DNA of 64,000 bases from Nostoc carneum NIES-2107. GTDB lineage: Bacteria; Cyanobacteriota; Cyanobacteriia; Cyanobacteriales; Nostocaceae. Shown in pieces: positions 27,194 through 36,571 of this stretch. Under the pieces are notes generated by a model. The model was not told where the DNA came from and searched no databases. It was given only the letters and a program-made list of their open reading frames with translations. Numbering within the stretch: position 1 is the first letter of the stretch; the number at the start of each line of letters is the position of its first letter. The stretch lies in the NCBI GenBank assembly GCA_002368155.1, contig AP018180.1, forward strand, positions 7,372,561 through 7,436,560, written 5' to 3'. Both the position numbers and the translations under genes were made by a program.

Positions 27194-28789
27194 ATGAGTA
27201 TTCAAACATTAGATATTTCACCAGTTGGTAGAGTTGAAGGCGATTTAGATGTGCGGGTGGAAATTGCTGACGGACAAGTAGTTAACGCCTGGACACAAGC
27301 TGAACTATTTCGCGGATTTGAAGTGATCCTGAAAGGCAAAGACCCGCAAGCAGGATTAATTGTGACACCACGTATCTGTGGTATTTGCGGTGCTTCTCAC
27401 CTTTCTTGTGCATCTTGGGCATTAGATACAGCCTGGCAAACAGAAGTACCACGCAACGCCATCTTAGCCAGGAATCTTGGCCAAATTGTTGAAACGATAC
27501 AAAGTATTCCTCGGTACTTTTATGGTTTATATGCCATTGACCTTACTAATAAAAAGTACCAAAACAGCCCATTTTATGAAGAAGCAGTGAGACGCTTTGC
27601 GGCTTTTACAGGCAAATCATACGAAATTGGGGTGACTATTTCCGGTAAACCTGTACAAATTTACGCCCTTTTGGGTGGACAATGGCCCCATTCTAGCTAC
27701 ATGGTTCCTGGTGGTGTGATGTGCGCCCCTACCCTCACAGACGTAACTCGCGCTTGGTCAATTCTGGAATATTTCCGAACAAATTGGATTGAACCAGTGT
27801 GGTTAGGTTCTTCTATGGAACGCTATGAAGAAATCAAAACCTATGATGACTTCATGGCTTGGTTAGATGAAAGCCCCAATCACGCCAATTCTGACTTAGG
27901 TTTTTACTGGCGCATGGGTTTGGATATTGGTCTAGATAAATATGGTGCTGGTGTAGGTAAATATATTTCCTGGGGATATTTACCCCATGAAGACAAATAT
28001 CAAAAGCCAACTATCGAAGGACGCAATGCAGCCTTAATCATGAAAAGCGGTGTGTATGACAGCTTTAGCGATACTCACAGCTTGATGGAACATACCTTTG
28101 CACGTGAAAATACTGAGCATTCTTGGTATGACGAAGGTACAGCCAGCGTTCACCCCTTCGATCGCACAACTCAACCTACTCAAAATAATACCAAAGACTT
28201 TGACCACGCCTATTCCTGGTCAACTGCTGTCAGTCACATAAATTACGGACGCTTAGAAGCTGGCCCCTTTGCTAGACAAATGGTTGCAGGTGGAAAACAT
28301 GGCGAGTCTTGGCAACACTACGATGGCTTTATCCTCAGTATGTTTAAAGCTATGGGTGGTGCAAGTCTGCATCTGCGCCAATTAGCACGAATGCACGAAT
28401 TGATTAAACTCTACCATCAAGCTGAACGTTGCTTGCGTGAGTTCCGCTTAAACGACCCCTGGTATATCAAACCCAAAGAACAAGATGGGCGTGGCTGGGG
28501 TGCAACGGAAGCGGCGCGTGGTGCTTTGTGCCATTGGGTTGAGTTAGAAGGTGGCAAGATTAAGAACTATCAAGTCGTTGCCCCCACGACTTGGAATGTC
28601 GGCCCCCGCGATGGTGAAGGTATCCGCGGCCCAATTGAGGAAGCGTTAATTGGTACGCCGATTTATGACGCAACTGACCCCGTAGAAGTTGGGCACGTCG
28701 CCCGTTCCTTTGATTCCTGTTTAGTTTGTACAGTCCATGCCCATGATGCGAAAACAGGTAAAGAGTTAGCCCGCTTCCGCACCGCTTAG
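27194..28789 (+). CDS. hupL: Uptake [NiFe]-hydrogenase large subunit
   Basis: 531 residues with AAGGA 9 bases before the ATG. Both NiFe-binding pairs are present: RICGICGASH near residue 60 (L1) and DSCLVCTVHAHD near 510 (L2), with the C-terminal extension that a HupW-type protease removes after the His. N-terminal PVGRVEGDLDVRV is typical. The gene is continuous; it does not carry the XisC-excised hupL element found in Anabaena PCC 7120, so no developmental rearrangement is needed for expression. Confidence 0.97.
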   Translation: MSIQTLDISPVGRVEGDLDVRVEIADGQVVNAWTQAELFRGFEVILKGKDPQAGLIVTPRICGICGASHLSCASWALDTAWQTEVPRNAILARNLGQIVETIQSIPRYFYGLYAIDLTNKKYQNSPFYEEAVRRFAAFTGKSYEIGVTISGKPVQIYALLGGQWPHSSYMVPGGVMCAPTLTDVTRAWSILEYFRTNWIEPVWLGSSMERYEEIKTYDDFMAWLDESPNHANSDLGFYWRMGLDIGLDKYGAGVGKYISWGYLPHEDKYQKPTIEGRNAALIMKSGVYDSFSDTHSLMEHTFARENTEHSWYDEGTASVHPFDRTTQPTQNNTKDFDHAYSWSTAVSHINYGRLEAGPFARQMVAGGKHGESWQHYDGFILSMFKAMGGASLHLRQLARMHELIKLYHQAERCLREFRLNDPWYIKPKEQDGRGWGATEAARGALCHWVELEGGKIKNYQVVAPTTWNVGPRDGEGIRGPIEEALIGTPIYDATDPVEVGHVARSFDSCLVCTVHAHDAKTGKELARFRTA

Positions 28790-28819
28790 AGTAAAATTAC
28801 GGAAACTTGGACGGCAATA

Positions 28820-28854
28820 GTAGGATGCGTTACGCTGGCGCTAACGCATCCTAC
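28820..28854. repeat. Dispersed hairpin GTAGGATGCGTTA, downstream of hupL
   Basis: Perfect 13-bp stem (28820-28832 with 28842-28854) and 9-base loop. The GTAGGATGCGTTA inverted repeat is a common interspersed cyanobacterial repeat and may also end hupL transcription. Followed at 28861-28915 by a second imperfect inverted repeat built of CTCTGCG motifs. Confidence 0.75.
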
Positions 28855-28946
28855 ATCATACTCTCTGCGTCCTCTGCGGTTTAAAAACACAGAGGCGCAG
28901 AGAACACAGAGAAAAGAGTTTATGGTGAGAATCGCTAATTTATTCG

Positions 28947-28977
28947 CAAAAAAAGAGGCAGATAATTGATCTGCCTC
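28947..28977 (-). terminator. Rho-independent terminator of the glutamate dehydrogenase gene
   Basis: On the minus strand GAGGCAGAT (from 28977) pairs with ATCTGCCTC (to 28955), a 9-bp perfect stem with 5-base loop, followed by TCTTTTTTTGC. It lies 24 bases after the gene's stop codon. Confidence 0.85.
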
Positions 28978-29000
28978 AGAACACTATCAGGGATAAAAAT

Positions 29001-30290
29001 TTATGGATAAAGACCTCTGTCAGTTAGTGCTTGTGCTACACGACCAACACCCAAGGTATAAGCTGCTAACCGCAGAGGAATTTGCCGCAACTTCGATTGT
29101 TGAATTACTTGATGGTAAGCTTGCACCATCAAATGTTCCATTTCGCGGTTAACTCTTTCCTCATCCCAAAATACATAAGAAAGACCTTGTACCCATTCCA
29201 AATAACTCACGACAACACCACCAGCATTCGCCAAAATATCAGGTAACACGATCGCACCTCGCGCCTCTAAAGCCCGGTTTGCTTCCAGTGTGACTGGGCC
29301 GTTAGCCGCCTCTGCAATAATCTGCGCTTTGATTTGATTCACATTCTCTTCGGTGATTTGATTTTCCAAAGCTGCGGGAATCAAGACATCGCAAGGTAAG
29401 GTTAGCAAATCTGCATTGCTAATTGCGATCGCATCTGGAAAACCAACCACACTGCGATGATTTCTACTGGCGTAGGCTTTCACTGCGGGAATATCTAAAC
29501 CAGCTTCCGAATATATCCCCCCACCACTGGTAGAGACAGCAATAATTTTTGACCCAGCTTGGTATAGTAATTCAGCTGCGGCAATACCTACATTACCAAA
29601 ACCTTGAATAACTACTCGTACTCCTTCTAAGGATCTACCTTGATCCGCCAAAGCTTCGCGAACAATAATCATTGCACCGCGTCCTGTAGCCATTTCCCGT
29701 CCTCTGGAACCACCTACAGAAATTGGTTTACCAGTAACAACACCAGGAACAGCATGACCAACATTCACGGAATATGTGTCCATCATCCAAGCCATTTCAC
29801 GGGCAGAAGTTCCCATATCTGGCGCGGGAATGTCTACAGATGGGCCGATATCTTTAATTAATTCGCTGGTGTAACGTCGGGTAATTCGTTCCAATTCGCT
29901 AGCACTGTACTGTTTTGGATCGATCGCAATTCCTCCCTTTGCACCACCGTAGGGAATACCTAGCAACGCACATTTCCAAGTCATCAGCATTGCTAAAGCA
30001 GACACTTCTCGTAGTGTCACCGCCGGATGGTAACGAATACCACCTTTATATGGCCCTAAAATATCGGAGTGTTGTACCCGATGTCCTGCAAAGACGCGAA
30101 TTTCGCCGTTATCCAGTTTTACCGGAATGGAAACTGTCACTACTTTGCGCGGGTGGCTAAGAATTTCTAAGACTCCTTGGTCTAGTTTTAATTCTTTAGC
30201 TGCTGCTTCTAAATAGCTACAAGCTTGATCGAATGGACAAATATACGCTGGAGAGGCAGGTTCCAGCGGCAGTGTAGGTGTTGCAATCAT
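29001..30290 (-). CDS. gdhA: Glu/Leu/Phe/Val dehydrogenase (glutamate dehydrogenase type)
   Basis: 429 residues from ATG 30290 with GGGAG about 10 bases upstream; an in-frame TTG at 30305 is less likely. Catalytic region GPYKGGIRYHP and GGAKGGIAIDP (Lys residues, about 92-130), PAPDMGT near 165, and NAD(P)-binding GFGNVG near 232. Catalyses reversible deamination of glutamate to 2-oxoglutarate and ammonia; the length and motifs favour glutamate over leucine or phenylalanine as substrate, but this is family-level inference. In cyanobacteria GDH is secondary to GS-GOGAT. Confidence 0.9.
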   Translation of the reverse strand: MIATPTLPLEPASPAYICPFDQACSYLEAAAKELKLDQGVLEILSHPRKVVTVSIPVKLDNGEIRVFAGHRVQHSDILGPYKGGIRYHPAVTLREVSALAMLMTWKCALLGIPYGGAKGGIAIDPKQYSASELERITRRYTSELIKDIGPSVDIPAPDMGTSAREMAWMMDTYSVNVGHAVPGVVTGKPISVGGSRGREMATGRGAMIIVREALADQGRSLEGVRVVIQGFGNVGIAAAELLYQAGSKIIAVSTSGGGIYSEAGLDIPAVKAYASRNHRSVVGFPDAIAISNADLLTLPCDVLIPAALENQITEENVNQIKAQIIAEAANGPVTLEANRALEARGAIVLPDILANAGGVVVSYLEWVQGLSYVFWDEERVNREMEHLMVQAYHQVIQQSKLRQIPLRLAAYTLGVGRVAQALTDRGLYP

Positions 30291-30337
30291 AAAATTTTCT
30301 CCCAATCGCGGTATCTTTGCGAACCGGAATATATATG

Positions 30338-30402
30338 TCTGGGGGAAAGGTTAAAGGTTAAAGGATTTTTCTTTCCCTTTTGCCTTTAACCGACCAGTAT
30401 TG
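30338..30402. repeat. Short copy of the TTAACCGA-CAGTATTG interspersed element
   Basis: Contains CCTTTAACCGACCAGTATTG at the right end, nearly identical to the ends of the elements at 33990-34117 and 45136-45305. ATATATG flanks both sides (30331-30337, 30403-30409), possibly a target duplication. The internal part is mostly deleted. Confidence 0.55.
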
Positions 30403-30552
30403 ATATATGCCTAGCTTATCCTTTCTGATAAAGAAATTAGAAATTTTGTAGTTTTTGTTACAATTTTATTTGGGTTTTATGCAATGAACGACAAAGGAAC
30501 ACAGGCTGTCAATTCTGTGTTCCTTTATAATGAGGCGATCGCTGTTCTTGAA

Positions 30553-32052
30553 TTAACCTTGTACAAACACTTCAGGCGTAAAGCTACCATGTAAACCGTA
30601 GGGTATATGATGCTTGAGATGCAAACGCGCGATCGCACCTTTATGCAAATCCCGTGCATCCAAAATCACTACATCTGATCGATCATGAGCAGCATCATAA
30701 ACTAAAGCCAACAGCCAGCCGTCATCTTCTGTTTGAGAATTGGGACGGGGGACAAAAATTGGCTCGCCCGTAAAACCGCGGGGTGCAGCACTCCACAGTT
30801 GTCTTTCACCAGAATCTAAATCGATTTTCAAAATTGCTTGTAAAGGAGCATTACCTGTTTCTGCATGAGCTGCACCTATATATAGATAACGATATTGGCG
30901 ACCTACGTTATCTGGATGAATAGTAGGAAACTCACAGCAACGGCTTTCTATTAATTGTCTTTGGACTGTGCCATTTTGCAGTTGTAGTGCAAACCGCCAG
31001 AGTTGTCCCGGTGCAAGTGCGTCAAAGTTAACTTGGCGAAAATCACTTTCGGGTTCGACTTGTGATAAGGAATCGTAGCAAATTGAGTCAATGATAATTT
31101 CATCGCCCACCTCAAAAGCATTGACGTGATGAAAGATGAAACCTGATTGAGTTTCTAGAAGTTTGATACCTGTGGTCGCAGTTTGAGGATCGCGGGGAAT
31201 AACTATGATCTGCGTTGGCTGATTTGGCTGAAACTTGATACATTCCCCAGCCGAACGCATTCCCAAAACAAAAGGTAAGGGATTGAAAGTCACAGGATTT
31301 TGTAAGAATATGCAGTAATTTGGCGTAATTACAAAATCATGAATAAAGCAGAAACCCGGCACACTATGAGCGTGTTTTCTGATAATTTCCCCTGCTGGAT
31401 TTAACTCAAAAATCGTAATTGTGGTAGATAGTCCCGGCTGAATTGAAAAGTTGACCAAACAAGGCGCACCATTATCTTGATTGCAACTGGGGTCAAGGCG
31501 GGGATGAGCGCTAAAAGCTTCACCTGTTGACAATACACCATTGAAATATTCCCTTCCCAAGGTTTCCAAGGTGTTGGGGTCGAGGCGGTAGGGTTCAGCG
31601 GCTTCCCACAGTGCCAACAGTTTACCGCCCCAATAAATAACATTGGTGTTAGCAATATCTTTGATTTTGAAATCAAAGATATTAGCTAGCCAACCGCCTG
31701 GTTTTTGAGTGCCAAATGCACCGCGATACAGAATTTTTCCTGCTTTTTGTTCAGCTAAATAGCCTTCAGTGCGGATAAAGCGATTGCGAAAATGAGCGCG
31801 CCCATTAATAAAGCTAATGCGGCTAATCATGCCATCACCATCAAAGGGGTGATGAATTTGTTGACCGTTGATATCAAGTAAACCAGGGCCGTTTCTAAAT
31901 AGCGTGCCTTGCAGTTCTGGGGGAATTTCTCCTTCTATATCATCAATCCAGTAATCAAATTCTTGCTTTAAAGATTGATATCCCCCCTGCCAATCTTCGC
32001 GATTGTAGGATTTTTCTAAAATTGCGTTTTCTGAAATTTTTGAACTCTGCAT
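30553..32052 (-). CDS. Carotenoid cleavage oxygenase (RPE65/CCD family)
   Basis: 499 residues from ATG 32052 (MQSSKISENAI); an in-frame upstream start gives a 19-residue extension without a ribosome site. Full-length seven-bladed propeller enzyme. Iron-binding histidines are visible in EAFSAHPRLDP, FCFIHDFVIT, FIFHHVNAFE and the C-terminal GLHGSF. N-terminal EIPPELQGTLFRNGPG is diagnostic. Such enzymes cut carotenoids or apocarotenoids with O2 to give retinal-like aldehydes; the cleavage position is not predictable here. 125 bp separates it from the upstream transporter gene. Confidence 0.92.
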   Translation of the reverse strand: MQSSKISENAILEKSYNREDWQGGYQSLKQEFDYWIDDIEGEIPPELQGTLFRNGPGLLDINGQQIHHPFDGDGMISRISFINGRAHFRNRFIRTEGYLAEQKAGKILYRGAFGTQKPGGWLANIFDFKIKDIANTNVIYWGGKLLALWEAAEPYRLDPNTLETLGREYFNGVLSTGEAFSAHPRLDPSCNQDNGAPCLVNFSIQPGLSTTITIFELNPAGEIIRKHAHSVPGFCFIHDFVITPNYCIFLQNPVTFNPLPFVLGMRSAGECIKFQPNQPTQIIVIPRDPQTATTGIKLLETQSGFIFHHVNAFEVGDEIIIDSICYDSLSQVEPESDFRQVNFDALAPGQLWRFALQLQNGTVQRQLIESRCCEFPTIHPDNVGRQYRYLYIGAAHAETGNAPLQAILKIDLDSGERQLWSAAPRGFTGEPIFVPRPNSQTEDDGWLLALVYDAAHDRSDVVILDARDLHKGAIARLHLKHHIPYGLHGSFTPEVFVQG

Positions 32053-32177
32053 CTGAGTATATATTCTTAAAAAGGATGAAGGATCAAGAATGAAGTCAGA
32101 ATAGATCAACGCTTAAATCTGGACTAATGCGTTATCTCTTGTTAGGTGAAGTAATTTCACACTTCTGACTTCAGCCT

Positions 32178-33605
32178 TCAGTTAACTCGGGTGATGGTAG
32201 CCTCAACGTCAGTGATCAACTCAGGTAAAAATGGTTCCCCTTGAGTTGCTGAGGCTGGTTGCAATGCTGTGGATATTTGACTTTGTTCTTGTGCTGCTGG
32301 TAGCCAGTTAAGAAATGGTAGTGGTAACAAAGTGCTGAGGTTAGTAATCATCACCAACAACCACAGAGAATCAAAGTTAGTTTCTGTAATTCCCAGCCAA
32401 TGCATAATAATGGCCCCAAATTCATAGGAAACCATTCCTGCTAAATTCGACACCGACATTAATAAAGCAAATAATGTTGCTTCTACTCCTGGTGGGCAAA
32501 GTCTAGCAGCCAGTACCAATACAGGCATATAGGCGATTTGCCCCATGACGGTGAGAATTAAGCTATCACCTAAACTAAACCAATGGTCATCTATACCTAA
32601 AGCGCGGTTTGTATGGGTGACTAATAGCAGCATTGTCATTCCTAAAGCTGCTGATAGCACAGTACTCCAACCAAAGATGACGCGAAAAGGTAAGCTTTTC
32701 AGGTATCGCTGGAAAATCCAAATCCCTACTAAAGACGCGAGATTTGTAACTAAGCGCACTCGTCCCAAAAATTCTGGTGCAAAATGTAATTCGTTGGTGG
32801 TGAAGAAGAAAAAGGCTGAGTCAGCAGTTGGTGTAGCTTGCCAAATAAAGACAAATGCTGTTGGTAGCCAAATTGCTTTTTGGGTAACGGCTTGGCGGAG
32901 TTGGCTTAGTTGATGCTTAACGCTGACACTGTTATTTTGAGAGGAATTTTCCGCACTTTTATTTACAGGAGATTCGGCAATTAACCAAGCTACAGCCGAA
33001 ACCAACAGGGGAAAAACGGCGGTAATCAAAAATACAGTGTGTGTAGAGAAATGCTCTAGCAGCCAGCCGCTAAAATATGCTGTAATCAAACCACCAAATG
33101 CAGAAGCACCCCAGCAAATAGATTGTAGTGAACCTGCATCGGCTTGGGATTCTGCTCTGGCGCGTTCAACTACTAGGGAGTCAACAATCACATCACTGAC
33201 TGCAACTGAAAGTGACCCCAGGGCGATCGCTAGTGTTGCCGCCCAGGTAGTATGAACTAATGTTGCTAGGCTTACCCAGGAAATGGTTCCCAAGATCCCC
33301 GACAAAATGAGATATGGGCGGCGGCGATAGCCAAAAATGGGCAAGCCATCGGAGATAAAACCAAATACTGGTTTAATAATCCAAGGTAAGGCAACTATTC
33401 CTAATAGCGCCGACACTTGGGTGGGACTCAGCAACAGTTCATCTTTTAAGAAAAAGCTGACGGCTAGACGCGCCAACCCTAAAATGCCTTGGACAAAGTA
33501 GACCGTAAGAATGGCGATTAACTCGGCACTGGGTTCATGGCCGAAGAAAATTTTCTGTTTTACTGAGTCTTTGACCTTGGACAAGCCAGAGGAGTGAATC
33601 AGCAT
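32178..33605 (-). CDS. Folate/biopterin-type MFS transporter (BT1 family)
   Basis: 475 residues with about 12 membrane segments. N-terminal region GILGLARLAVSFFLKDELLL, then SPTQVSALLGI and PWIIKPVFGFISDGLPIFGYRRRPYL (split over about 60-100) is the BT1 signature found in Leishmania biopterin transporters and Synechocystis slr0642, a folate transporter. Inner-membrane location. Substrate is a family-level inference. Preceded by a 2-kb gene-free region. Confidence 0.88.
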   Translation of the reverse strand: MLIHSSGLSKVKDSVKQKIFFGHEPSAELIAILTVYFVQGILGLARLAVSFFLKDELLLSPTQVSALLGIVALPWIIKPVFGFISDGLPIFGYRRRPYLILSGILGTISWVSLATLVHTTWAATLAIALGSLSVAVSDVIVDSLVVERARAESQADAGSLQSICWGASAFGGLITAYFSGWLLEHFSTHTVFLITAVFPLLVSAVAWLIAESPVNKSAENSSQNNSVSVKHQLSQLRQAVTQKAIWLPTAFVFIWQATPTADSAFFFFTTNELHFAPEFLGRVRLVTNLASLVGIWIFQRYLKSLPFRVIFGWSTVLSAALGMTMLLLVTHTNRALGIDDHWFSLGDSLILTVMGQIAYMPVLVLAARLCPPGVEATLFALLMSVSNLAGMVSYEFGAIIMHWLGITETNFDSLWLLVMITNLSTLLPLPFLNWLPAAQEQSQISTALQPASATQGEPFLPELITDVEATITRVN

Positions 33606-33989
33606 TAGGTAAATATTTTTTAAGCTTTATCTACTTTTCTATATTATCTATGTTCTGAGAAATGGGGGTAAAGGCAGAGCCAGCGATCGCGGATGCACAA
33701 ATTCCCTACCCAAGGCAATACCGTTCAGTTAGCGTCCAAAAGCAAGTTTTGTGATCAACCTGAAAATTAAATGCGATCGCACTCAGCAAGATAATAGCGA
33801 CAAAGCTAAATCATCAATTATCTTCTGTCAAGGTCAACTTTAAGGTTTGGTTGTCAGTTTTTTCTTGAAACTTATTTCCTAGTACAGCGCAACGTAAATA
33901 AAGTTACCCTTTCAAACAGTCACAAGCTTTGATATGTCAAATTTAGATTATTGGTATTTTTTTATACCAATTTATCTTAAAAAAGTTAA

Positions 33990-34117
33990 ATTAAGTACAA
34001 GGATTTTCAACTCGGAATTTGGTTTGCGGAAAAGGTGTTAGCGTAGCGTCTCCGCAGGAGAAAGGGTAAGGGTTAAAGGTGTTTTCTTGCTCCTTTTACC
34101 CTTAACCGACAAGTATT
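33990..34117. repeat. Interspersed element, degenerate copy of the 45136-45305 MITE
   Basis: Aligns in inverted orientation with 45136-45305: shared blocks include AACTCGGAATTTGGTTTG, GCGTAGCGTCTCCGCAGGAG, AAAGGGTAAGGGTTAAAGGT and CTTAACCGACAAGTATT. Lacks about 20 bases in the middle and a few G/C-rich bases near the right end; its left terminus is decayed. Confidence 0.75.
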
Positions 34118-35454
34118 AGAAGTGTACCTGACGATAGGTAGCTTCTGTAACATTAGTGATATCTGCTGTAATTAGTCAGTTCAGCAGGCTTTTTTATTGA
34201 TAACCGCAGTTGCATCTCAATAATGATTTTTATACTTCCAATTGTTTGTATGAGACAATAAACTGCCTATTTGCCATAACTATCACACTTTAGTTTTTGG
34301 TTAAGATTAGCTCATGATTAAATAAATTAATGATTACTATTTGATGGTTTCAAAACTGAATAATCAGATGTAGCCAAAATTCCTCTTATCTCATTCAGTA
34401 AGTGATTTACGGCATTAGATGGCATTGATACATATCATTTATTCTGCTCAATAAAGGCTCTCATAATAAAAGCGATCGCTTGTTGTCGATGGCAATGCAT
34501 AAATTGCCAATTAATTCTGTAGCAGCAATTAAATAACTGTAAATCCAAGAAAAAATATTTTGATGGCTTGTTATTTATTCATGGGTTAAATAATGCTTAA
34601 ATAGCAAGATACTTTAGGTTAATTCCACTGCCATTATAGATTAAAAATTATTAACTAAACTATTAATATTCATAAGGCAGACAAATAAAAATTTTCTAAG
34701 CAGAAATGAAAAATAATTTTTTAGCTCAGCTACCCTAGCCGAAAATTAAAATACAGCAGCCAGAAGCAATCTCATGAATAGATTGAAAGCTTTCAAGCCC
34801 CAATTTAACATTGACAAACAAATCTTCTCTTGAACAGCTATATTTTCCAAATTGCTGTTCTCTGGCTTTCTTTACCACTTCTAAGAAACCAAAGCTAACT
34901 ATATTGCTATTTAGCGATATTGCCAATTTGAGAATTATATTGGCAAAAATAAATGTACATAATTTCTGTACATCTGGATGAGATTTATGCGAAGATAGCT
35001 AGGTCAACAAGTTTTCCGTTTTGATTGTCCAAAAATTAAGTTAATTAACAAGCGATCGCGGCCTGTCTAGAGTGGCTAACAACAAATCGCCCATAACAAT
35101 TTTGTCATTCTGACAAGCAACTTTTACAATTTGTTATCTCCAAGAGAAAATCATAATTTACATAAAAAATTAAGAATCTGATTGGACAAACTGGAGAAGT
35201 AAATATTATTCTAGTAGCGTGTTTTAAAAATTACCCTCTAACAAAATCACTTTATCAGGCGAGGTAATTTTCCGAAATCACGAAGGATGCAAGTGTAGGC
35301 TTATAAGTTGCCTACTTGAATACACAAGATAGATACTATCTGGCTTTATGGTTTTTCTCATATAAGCCTGTAATCTGGTGGGCTTTGTCTAAATCCCAAA
35401 GATCAACTTTTCTTTAAGTATCAAAGCAGTAGATGCGTATTCCTGATCAGGATA

Positions 35455-35560
35455 ACTAGCGACTCAGCTGCTTCTAACGGGAGTGGGATAGAGGGCGCAG
35501 TCGTGTCTCCTGCAAGGGTAGTATAGTCACAACAGGGTGCTGAGAAAAACATGGGATTTT
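35455..35560 (+). promoter_or_regulatory. Possible structured 5' leader of the DJ-1/ThDP cluster
   Basis: GC-richer than its surroundings. CTCAGC at 35463-35468 can pair with GCTGAG at 35539-35544, enclosing purine-rich sequence (GGGAGTGGGATAGAGGG) and a GTGTCTCCTGC arm. It ends about 80 bases before the first gene of the cluster. No known riboswitch class recognised. Confidence 0.3.
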
Positions 35561-35637
35561 TCACGAACAACCTGTAACTATAAATACCATAACTGTGATA
35601 TTTCTATTTCTGTGAGCCGTAACAAGGAAATAAGACA

Positions 35638-36504
35638 ATGACAAAAAATGTTCTCTTTATCATTTCAGAGTGGGGCTACTGGGGCGAAGAACTCATTGGG
35701 CCCTTAGAGGCATGTGATGCTGCTGGATATAACATCACCTTTGTCACCCCCAACGGCAAAAAACCAACACCACTATCTGTAAGTTGTGCGCCTGGTTATA
35801 TCGATCCCCCATTAGGACGTGGCGTTACCTCTGAAGAAATGGGAGCAAAGACCACCCGTGTTCATGAGTCAGATAGACTCGACAGCCCTAAGAGTTTAGC
35901 TGATTGGTTTCCTCTAAGAGCTTATCCTAGCTCTCCTACATATCTCAGAGATATGGAAGCCTACTACCAAAAAATAGACAAAATTATTGCGGAAGAACTA
36001 GTCAATTACGACGCGATGGTCATCGTTGGTGGTAGTGGTGCGCTAATTGATTTAGCTAATAATTCCCGTCTACACGAACTCATCCTTGGCTTTGTCAAAC
36101 TCAACAAACCTATTGCAGCTGAGTGTTATGGAGTTACCTGTCTAGCATTTGCTAGAGACTTCCGCGAGAAGAAGAGCTTGATTTGGGGTAAGCACGTTAC
36201 CGGACACCCAATTGATTACGACTACCTAGACGGTACCGGATTTGAAGGCCCCCACGCTATTGATGGCTCTAAAAAAGGATTTGGCGACGGCTATATTAAT
36301 TTTGGCCCTCCATTCTACCCTCTAGAATTCATTCTCCGTGACGCTGTTGGCCCAGATGGAGCTTTTATCGGTAACGTTGGTCACCAAACCTCCGTTTTAG
36401 TTGATTATCCTTTCATTACCAGTCGTTCTACAGCTTCTTCTGTTGAGTGCGGTCGCATATTAGTAGAAGTCCTAGAGAAAGGACTTACCCGTTATGGATG
36501 GTAA
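35638..36504 (+). CDS. DJ-1/PfpI family protein (class I glutamine amidotransferase-like)
   Basis: 288 residues with AAGGAAATAAG just before the ATG. Begins NVLFIISEWGYWGEELIGPL; nucleophile elbow AAECYGVTCLA puts Cys at about 163; GGSGALIDLA at about 133 forms the oxyanion region. Resembles Hsp31/glyoxalase III-type and larger PfpI members rather than the 190-residue DJ-1 core. Members act as glyoxalases, deglycases or chaperones; the substrate here is unknown. First gene of a long plus-strand cluster; 67 bp to the ThDP enzyme. Confidence 0.85.
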   Translation: MTKNVLFIISEWGYWGEELIGPLEACDAAGYNITFVTPNGKKPTPLSVSCAPGYIDPPLGRGVTSEEMGAKTTRVHESDRLDSPKSLADWFPLRAYPSSPTYLRDMEAYYQKIDKIIAEELVNYDAMVIVGGSGALIDLANNSRLHELILGFVKLNKPIAAECYGVTCLAFARDFREKKSLIWGKHVTGHPIDYDYLDGTGFEGPHAIDGSKKGFGDGYINFGPPFYPLEFILRDAVGPDGAFIGNVGHQTSVLVDYPFITSRSTASSVECGRILVEVLEKGLTRYGW

Positions 36505-36571
36505 ACCTGATTAGTCTTTGCTACTCAAACAAGACCAATCAATGACCTAAGCACTAATAACGACAGAATCC

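Larger units (their letters stand above)
33606..35637. other. Gene-poor region, 2.0 kb
   Basis: AT-rich, no convincing gene. Contains a copy of an interspersed element (33990-34117) and, near the right end, a possible structured leader of the next gene (35455-35560). A minus-strand frame at 34735-34926 (TTG start, 63 codons, no ribosome site, no family) is not supported. No tRNA seen. Confidence 0.45.

Noticed and set aside
27194-28789. Possible XisC-type excision element in hupL
   Set aside because: hupL reads through as one 531-residue frame with both NiFe motifs, so no element is present.
34735-34926. Minus-strand ORF of 63 codons in the 2-kb gene-poor region
   Set aside because: TTG start without ribosome site, AT-driven composition, no family resemblance.
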